Below are positions 1-5,600 of a stretch of DNA of 7,370 nucleotides, in pieces. Position 1 is the stretch's first letter. Every line of letters starts with the position of its first letter. The translations under genes were made by a program, and so were the position numbers. Under the pieces are notes generated by a model, which had not been told where the DNA came from, ran no database searches, and saw nothing but the letters and a program-made list of their open reading frames with translations. Source of the DNA: Planctomycetota bacterium (GTDB taxonomy: Bacteria > Planctomycetota > Phycisphaerae > Sedimentisphaerales > Anaerohalosphaeraceae); NCBI GenBank assembly GCA_030637065.1, contig DAOVVQ010000189.1, positions 1-7,370 on the forward strand, read 5' to 3'.

Positions 1-2033
1 CTGGGGCCGTAGGTTACGGCCCAGCAAAGTGTATTCTGGTCAATCTCGCCGTTGGCTTCGACCTCGAGGTAAGCTTCGTAAATGTTACCGGGAATCTGGT
101 TCAGGTCGAACTGGATATATGACTGTCGGGAGTTTTTGGCGCTTATGTGCAGACTGCTGGCAGCACCGTAGTTGTTACTGCCGTTACGAACGCTTGCATC
201 GTCTTCGGGAACGAGTTCGGCTGTATTCATTGCCGCCGGGAAGACCGTTACCGTCATAGTGTCGCTTTCGACGATGGTTCCGGTGCTATCCGATACTTCC
301 GTAACTTCAAGCCGCAGGGTGTACTCACCGAGGGTGTCGAATGTTGCCGTGCTGTCCAGTGCGACCGGAAGGCTGATGTCAACGCCGGAAGGACCTTCAT
401 CGACGTACCACGCGACGGTCTTGTTGTCGATCTCGGGATCCGGGTCGGTGATCGAGCCTTCGAGCGTGATCTGGCCGCCGGCCAATAGCGAGGCGATCTG
501 GTCTTCACCTGCGTCTACGTCTGTCATGGCCTTGTTGTCGATGACCGTAAGCTCTACGAGCCTGTTAGGATCGGTCGCCGACTGCCACGAGTACAAATCG
601 CCGTCGTATGCATGAACGCGGATCTCATAGAAGCCGACAACGTCCGGGATAATGATATTGGGGTCCTGGGGCTCATGGGTGAGTATCGGATGATTTTTGC
701 CGATGCCCTCATAGGAATCAACGTCCTTGCTGTCGCCATAGTGGAACGTCAGCGAAGCCGGACCTGAAACGACCCGCATGTGCTGCCAGACTTTGGCGAC
801 ACTGAGCGGATAGTTATCGTCACGCACAGTCGGATTCAAGCCTTCGATAGTGGTTCCGGCGTAAACCGTCCTCTGCCTGCCACCGTCGATACCGGCGATC
901 CTCGGTGCCCTGTTATCGACGACATGCTGGGTCAATATAGCAGTGTCAGTGTCTTCGCCGTCATCGACGGTTAACTCTACTGTATAGGTACCCATATCTT
1001 TGTACCAAATGTTGGGGTCAATGGCATTTGCGCCTGCGCCGTCATTGCCGCCTTCTCGTATGAAATCTACGTCTCCTATTGCGGTAGCCCAGTCTTCCGG
1101 GCCTACGTAGTCGGTTACTGTCCAGGTGTATGTCAGTGTGTCGCCGGCGTCTGCATCTGTAGCCTTTGCGTCAGTGATATTCTCCCAGCCATCATTAGTC
1201 TCACCCGGGATGAAGTTGAGTCCCGGGTAAGTGTCGCCGCCACTAAGTGCTACGATGTGAGCATATTTTACGTCGGTGCTGCCGCCGTTAATGGTGACGA
1301 CAGGGTCGACATTCATAGTGGGGTCCAGATTCCACACAATGTCATCGAACTGCAGCTTTGGGTTGCCGTCACCGGGACTGGAGGCGTGGAGGAAGCCGCC
1401 GCCTGTTACATCAGCCAGTTCGGTATTAGTAAGGTTGATAGCTGTGCCCAGGCCCTTAACGTCCGCTTCGTCGCCGGCTGCCAATGCATCGAGCATTGCA
1501 GCGGTAGTGGCGTCAAGTGTATCCCATGTTGTGTCCGCGGCAGGATCGAAAGAGTAAGCCTTTTTGGTTCCCGAGAATAAATCGTCATCCAGGATATCCA
1601 CAGGGGTATTACTGAGATACCAGTCGCCGGAGGCACGAAGGAGTATCTTTACACCGGTGGGTGCATATCCCGTCTTGTTCATCTCCGCCATGAAGTCAAG
1701 CGTGGCGCCATTACTCATGTTAAGCGATGACAGAAACGATGTGTAGAAATAAGAACCAGGCCCGCCGCCGCTGCCAATTATGCGGCCATGAAACTCGATG
1801 CCGCCGCTTACTACCTGGATGTTTACTATCCTGGTGTTGGTGGTAATATAGTTGTTGTAACCACCCCAGGTCAGACCGGAAGCAGCCTGCGTCAGAGGCG
1901 TCTCATTGCCGGCGCCCTTGACGTCTATAGCGCCCTGAGTGCCGAACGACTCCGTTACGGGAATACCGGCCCATGCCACATTGGCGGCGACGGTCAGCAT
2001 CAAGACTGTTAAAAGACATAATTTCCTACTCAT
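1..2033 (-). CDS. Secreted PKD/DNRLRE repeat protein, 3' part missing
   Basis: The ATG at 2033-2031 has a GGGAGG Shine-Dalgarno 6 nt upstream. The frame stays open for 677 codons to the left edge with no stop, so the C-terminus lies outside the window. Residues 1-22 form a Sec signal peptide: 'MSRK', a hydrophobic core, then a likely 'AWA|G' cleavage site; there is no lipobox. Residues 23-239 are a Gly/Asn/Thr-rich, probably beta-sandwich domain I do not recognise; it ends 'KLQFDDIVWNLDP', like the last strand of a carbohydrate-binding jelly roll. PKD-like domains follow at about 240-372 ('TYTVELTVDDGED'), 375-500 and 503-600 ('VDAGEDQ', 'GEYTLRLEV'). A DNRLRE/CBM96-like domain starts at 602 ('SYIQFDLN', 'VTYGP') and is cut by the edge. 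The PKD-DNRLRE end resembles the repeating unit of the upstream gene, so the two are partial paralogues. An extracellular or surface role, possibly polysaccharide binding, is inferred. Confidence 0.9.
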   Translation of the reverse strand, partial: MSRKLCLLTVLMLTVAANVAWAGIPVTESFGTQGAIDVKGAGNETPLTQAASGLTWGGYNNYITTNTRIVNIQVVSGGIEFHGRIIGSGGGPGSYFYTSFLSSLNMSNGATLDFMAEMNKTGYAPTGVKILLRASGDWYLSNTPVDILDDDLFSGTKKAYSFDPAADTTWDTLDATTAAMLDALAAGDEADVKGLGTAINLTNTELADVTGGGFLHASSPGDGNPKLQFDDIVWNLDPTMNVDPVVTINGGSTDVKYAHIVALSGGDTYPGLNFIPGETNDGWENITDAKATDADAGDTLTYTWTVTDYVGPEDWATAIGDVDFIREGGNDGAGANAIDPNIWYKDMGTYTVELTVDDGEDTDTAILTQHVVDNRAPRIAGIDGGRQRTVYAGTTIEGLNPTVRDDNYPLSVAKVWQHMRVVSGPASLTFHYGDSKDVDSYEGIGKNHPILTHEPQDPNIIIPDVVGFYEIRVHAYDGDLYSWQSATDPNRLVELTVIDNKAMTDVDAGEDQIASLLAGGQITLEGSITDPDPEIDNKTVAWYVDEGPSGVDISLPVALDSTATFDTLGEYTLRLEVTEVSDSTGTIVESDTMTVTVFPAAMNTAELVPEDDASVRNGSNNYGAASSLHISAKNSRQSYIQFDLNQIPGNIYEAYLEVEANGEIDQNTLCWAVTYGP

Positions 2034-2039
2034 TCCAAG

Positions 2040-2045
2040 CCTCCC
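2040..2045 (-). promoter_or_regulatory. Ribosome binding site of the signal-peptide-bearing gene
   Basis: GGGAGG lies 6 nt upstream of the ATG at 2033. It fixes the start, since the next in-frame ATG (codon 12) falls inside the signal peptide core and has no such site. Confidence 0.85.
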
Positions 2046-2221
2046 TTTCAAAAGATTAATAAGAATCGAGATCATATCGCAAAAAGGAAAAATTTCCTCT
2101 CATTCGCTCTTTTATTTTGACAAAGCACCCCTTTTTTGTTGTCCGGCCATCGGTGAAATGTCGCCGCTGGCGGAAATCTTATTAAATTACATCATACTTA
2201 TCGGCCAAAGCAGCCGACGGT
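2046..2221 (-). other. AT-rich leader segment between small ORF and gene start
   Basis: No gene is seen. The segment contains a short hairpin TCGGC / GCCGA (2217-2201) and a very AT-rich inverted repeat AGGAAA / TTTCCT with a 2-nt loop (2085-2098), followed on the minus strand by T's. A TATGAT word near 2075 could be an alternative -10 close to the gene, but no matching -35 was found at normal spacing. Confidence 0.3.
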
Positions 2222-2317
2222 TTAACCAGACTCCATAGTGCAAAAAGATTGCAGGCAGTCCTCTGTAACCTGCAAAAGAACCTCCTGTTCCTCGCTCCGA
2301 GATGGGCCTGAGAGCAT
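2222..2317 (-). CDS. Possible 31-residue leader ORF upstream of the secreted-protein gene
   Basis: ATG at 2317-2315, TAA at 2224-2222. A strong Shine-Dalgarno GGAGGAG (2331-2325) sits 7 nt upstream of the ATG, and the ORF starts about 28 nt after the putative transcription start. The peptide begins 'MLSGPSRSEEQEVLL' and ends 'CTMESG'. It has no signal peptide, no membrane segment and no run of a single amino acid of the kind found in classical attenuation peptides. I recognise no family. Its coding region spans the terminator-like hairpin at 2275-2249, so translation could affect that hairpin. The same frame is open upstream to 2575, but no Shine-Dalgarno supports a longer start. It may not be expressed. 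Confidence 0.35.
   Translation of the reverse strand: MLSGPSRSEEQEVLLQVTEDCLQSFCTMESG
2242..2275 (-). terminator. Attenuator-like hairpin inside the leader
   Basis: TTGCAGG (2275-2269 on the minus strand) pairs with CCTGCAA (2255-2249), with an inner CAG/CTG pairing after a 3-nt bulge. It is followed by TC and five T's (plus A's 2242-2246). This has the form of a weak intrinsic terminator within the presumed gene B leader. No competing antiterminator helix was identified with confidence. Confidence 0.45.
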
Positions 2318-2351
2318 AAAACAACTCCTCCAGCCGAACCTCACTTTGTAT

Positions 2352-2384
2352 ATTATAGGGCATTCCCTTATAGGAAAAAGCCAA
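2352..2384 (-). promoter_or_regulatory. Putative promoter for the downstream secreted-protein gene
   Basis: A consensus -10 TATAAT lies at 2357-2352. The best -35-like word, TTGGCT at 2384-2379, is 21 nt away, longer than ideal; at 17-nt spacing only CTTTTT is found. An inverted repeat TATAGGG / CCCTTATA (2354-2372) overlaps the -10 and could be an operator or chance. Start of transcription near 2345 would give gene B a leader of about 310 nt. Confidence 0.4.
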
Positions 2385-2400
2385 ATCGAGGCTTTTTTTT
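2375..2400. terminator. Bidirectional terminator-like hairpin
   Basis: AAAAAGCC (2375-2382) and GGCTTTTT (2390-2397) form an 8-bp stem with a 7-nt loop. On the plus strand the T-run extends to eight (2393-2400); on the minus strand it is five. Only three pairs are G/C, so strength is modest. It could end a minus-strand transcript coming from 2600 or shield the promoter that follows from read-through. Confidence 0.55.
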
Positions 2401-2616
2401 CACCATTTTGCGCATTTCTGGCCCCAAATGCGTACTGCCTGGCCCTTTCGCTGGCGATATATCGGACGTTTCCTGCTCGTAGCAACCATCCACCTCGGCG
2501 ATACCTCGGTGGCTGCCACCCGTCGTCATTGAGCTTTAGATGGCATCCAAAACATGCTTGTGCAGGCACAAGCATGGCACCGTTACAATATGAGGCTGGT
2601 ATAGTGGGGCATTGGC
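2401..2616 (-). other. Gene-free, hairpin-rich intergenic stretch; possible small RNA
   Basis: No believable coding frame was found here. Read on the minus strand the stretch holds the 11-bp hairpin at 2576-2553, a GGTGGC-A-GCCACC palindrome at 2520-2508, a 7-bp hairpin CGCATTT / AAATGCG (2432-2411) and a repeated CTGGCCC word near 2418 and 2439. It leads directly into a terminator-like hairpin with a T-run at 2400-2375. This density of structure ending in a terminator fits a small RNA of about 200 nt. I found no convincing promoter for it and no known RNA family motif. Confidence 0.3.
2553..2576. repeat. Perfect 11-bp inverted repeat in the intergenic region
   Basis: CATGCTTGTGC and its exact reverse complement GCACAAGCATG are separated by only AG. 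Read on the minus strand, the hairpin is followed by four T's (plus A's 2549-2552). It could be a second, weaker terminator behind the first one, a structural element of a small RNA, or a dyad operator. The sequence does not decide between these. Confidence 0.7.
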
Positions 2617-2654
2617 AAAAAAAGGGCCCGCACCGAACGGATCGATGCGGGCCC
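2617..2654 (-). terminator. Rho-independent terminator of the large upstream gene
   Basis: A perfect 9-bp inverted repeat GGGCCCGCA / TGCGGGCCC (2624-2632 with 2646-2654) encloses a 13-nt loop. On the minus strand it is followed directly by seven T's (plus-strand A's at 2617-2623). The hairpin begins about 40 nt after the TAA at 2695. This is a textbook intrinsic terminator, so gene A and gene B are probably separate transcription units. Confidence 0.9.
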
Positions 2655-2665
2655 GTGAAAATCTT

Positions 2666-2682
2666 ACAGCCAAATCGGCTGT
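2666..2682. repeat. Short hairpin just after the stop codon
   Basis: An inverted repeat ACAGCC / GGCTGT with a 5-nt loop lies between the stop codon and the main terminator. On the plus strand it is followed by four T's. It is too weak to call a terminator alone; it may protect the mRNA end or be chance. Confidence 0.35.
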
Positions 2683-2694
2683 TTTACAACACTG

Positions 2695-5600
2695 TTACGG
2701 GAACAGTTTTTCCAGGTACCATACTTCTGCCAGATCGGCCAGGTCCTCGTAGTCGAAGTTGCCGTCGTCGTTGGTGTCCGGTCCTGTTCCTACTACCGGC
2801 TGGGTTACTTCCGTCTCGTTGGCCAGGAAGAGTATCTCCTGCTGGCTTAGTGCCCGATCATAGACACGCAACTCATCGATGAAGCCGTCGAACCTGTTGT
2901 TGTGTGGCACCCGTATCTCAGTGATGTCGCCGCCCGCGAACGGATCGAGTATAATGTTGTCGGTGAGCCAGTAACCGTCGTGAGCGCGTTTTACACCATC
3001 AAGGTACAGGGCTTCGAAATTGGTACTGCTGTCATGGATCACCGCGATGTGGTGCCATGCGAGCTGCCAATCATCCGGTATGGTGTCCTCACCGTTCCAA
3101 CTGACGGTATTGCCGCCACCGGTCTTTCTTGGGTTACCGCTGTTACCGGTTGCATATATCTGCCAGTAGTTGCTGCCGCCTATGCGGAATCTGAAGGGTT
3201 CCTGGACGGGCAGTTTGCCCTTGTCGTTTATCTGGTTGGTGATCTCGTCGCCCATGACCCACAACGAAACGGTTACGGCACCATCGGCACCGGCCAGGTT
3301 CGGATCTTCAATTTCTATCCGCTCGCTCCTGGTTACGTAGATGCTGCTTCCGCCGCCGCCCGGTATGGGTGCGGGAGCCTGGCTGTAGCTGAGATTGGAG
3401 CCCCTTTCAAGGAATGCTGTAGTCGTCCCGATCGAAGTTGTGCTGATAAAGTCGCCTTCGGTCTCATCGAATGCAAAGTGCAGCAACAGTCCGTCGGTGC
3501 CCGGATCGCTTGCGCCGGTTACAGTGACTTCCTCTGCAAGCCAGTGCTCAGACAGAGCCAACAGCTCATTGGGCTCATCGGCGTAACAATCACCGCCAAT
3601 GAAGAAACCGTCAACTTCGGACGTTACACATCTGCTTGCATAGAGCCTGATGTTGTCGATGTAGAGGGTTCCGCTTTCGCCGCCGCTGCCGTCGCCTATA
3701 CCGACTGCGATCTCTGTTACCGCATCGAGACCGGCACCGGTAAAGTCGGCCAGATCAATGTTGACATTGTCCCAGGCCAGCCAACTGTACTCGGTGATGT
3801 CTTCCAGCCAGTAGGCGTTTGCTACCGAACCCGAGCTTCCTGTAAGTCGTACGTACATCCACTCTTCAGCGGGATCGTTGGTCTCAAGCCCGTGGTAGCC
3901 GATCCTCATGGCCACACGACCTCCACCGCCTGCGGGACTAAAGTCTCTTGGCCCAATGCTAAGCGTTCCTATCGCCGCAGGTGCTGACGAATCAATATAG
4001 TCGATCTTCATTGACTGATCGCCGCCCTGGTCATAGGTTCCGGTGCTGATCGTTGCTCCGCCGCCTGCGACCCAGTAATCTTCTACGGCGTTTACATCTT
4101 CGAAGCCTTCGAGTTGCTCGTAGTTGTTCGTTACGAAGCCGAATACGTCTGCCGCCGGCCATGGGCCCTTGCTGGCGTGTGTAGCCTGGACGGTCCAGTA
4201 GTAAACCGTTTCAAGATCAAGGTTGGCAATCTCGACAGCCAAGGTACCGGCATCGAGCGTCGCGACAAGGGCGCTGAGGCTTTGTACGGCCGTCAGGTCC
4301 GTGCTCAGGTGCAGGTCATACCAGCCGCCCTCGGATTCGACGGTTTCGCTGGCAGACCAGCTCAGGGCGACAGGAGGCGCATCCAGGGCACCGTCATTAG
4401 GTGTCAGCAGGATCGGTGCATCCGGATGGTTGACCATAGTGACAAACTCCCAGGTCTCACCGACGGAATAATCGCTGTCGATACGCCAGAAGTAGGTCGT
4501 ATTGGCCAGCAGTTCGCCGAACCAGGTAAAGACATCCATGCTCATGTCCGCGCCGCTGCTTGCAGCCAGGTCGCCATCTAACTGAATGAGATTATTCTCA
4601 TCGGTACCGAAGTAGAAACGATTGACCGTTGTATCTCCGCCGGCCTTCCACGTAAACGCATCGGGTCGCGGATGGACCTCGATTGCGCCATCGCCAGGAC
4701 CGCCGAGGTTGCCGGGACGATAAGCCTGGTTCGGATCGTAGATGATCGTCAGTACAGGCCACCTGTTTTCGTTGTCCACTTCCTTTGATCTCCAGCTATT
4801 GACGCCGCCGTCGCGTGAAGTGGTAAGTCCAAATGTCGCCTTGCCGTCAGATTCGATCGCCATGTCGGTAACGTCAAACTCATACGTAGTATCGGCGATA
4901 ATACCGAGGATTTCGTCAAGCTGACTGCCCCAGACGAGATCGTCACTGTTCCAGGTGATACCGACACCGGAGTAATCATTCGGGTCGGTTCCGCTGGCGG
5001 GGCCGGATCCCTCGAACCATTCGCCTGAGCCATAAGTAACCGCCGAGACCTGGGTGTCATCCATATCTTCCCTGGGGTTAAGGTCAAGTGTCGCCAGGCG
5101 GATGTTTCCGACAATGTCGCTGAGGTCGAACTTGAGGTAACTAAACCGCCTGTTGTCACCGGACCTGACGTTTAGATCGGTGCCGGCACCATAGTTGCGG
5201 TCGCGGGTGGAATCGTTCTGGTTGTTGACATACGCGTCATCGGTGGGCAGTCGCGAATCCTCGACCAGAGGCCGTTCGAGGACCAGAACGTTCATGAGGT
5301 CATTGGCATCCTCTTCGCCGTCGCTCGCCTGGAGGCGAAGCACATAGTCGCCGAGGAGGTCGAAGGTGGCCTCTGCCGTCATGTCGGAGGCATCCGGATC
5401 GAACGTGACGCTTGCACCGTCCGGTTTGCTTTCCACGTACCATGTAGTAGTAACCGTTCCCCAATCCGGCAGCAGGTCGTCGGTGACAGAGCCATCGAGC
5501 GTAATCGTTCCGCCCTTACTCAGGTAAGCTATCCTGGTATTACCGGCGTCAACCGTGGGCGGATCGTTACTCTTGACGGTGAATCTCCAGACCTGACCTT

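Noticed and set aside
2278..2331. Resemblance of the leader to a glycine riboswitch (CTCTCAGGC followed by GGAACAGGAGG)
   Set aside because: Only fragments of the 3' half match. The conserved CGAAGG-GCAA segment and the 5' side of the P1 helix are missing, and the spacing is too short.
2187..2384. 65-codon minus-strand frame
   Set aside because: It begins upstream of the putative -10, lacks a ribosome binding site and overlaps the better supported small ORF in another frame.
2222..2575. 117-codon minus-strand frame across the intergenic region
   Set aside because: Its start lies inside a perfect inverted repeat without a Shine-Dalgarno, it crosses a terminator-like hairpin, and its composition resembles no known protein. 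Only the last 31 codons have a credible start.
2238..2882. 214-codon plus-strand frame
   Set aside because: It runs through two terminator-like hairpins and into the 3' end of the minus-strand gene. The residues show no domain pattern.
2902..3987. 361-codon plus-strand open frame
   Set aside because: It is antisense to the well-supported LamG and carbohydrate-binding region. It has no recognisable domain and looks like a reverse-frame shadow of a GC-biased gene.
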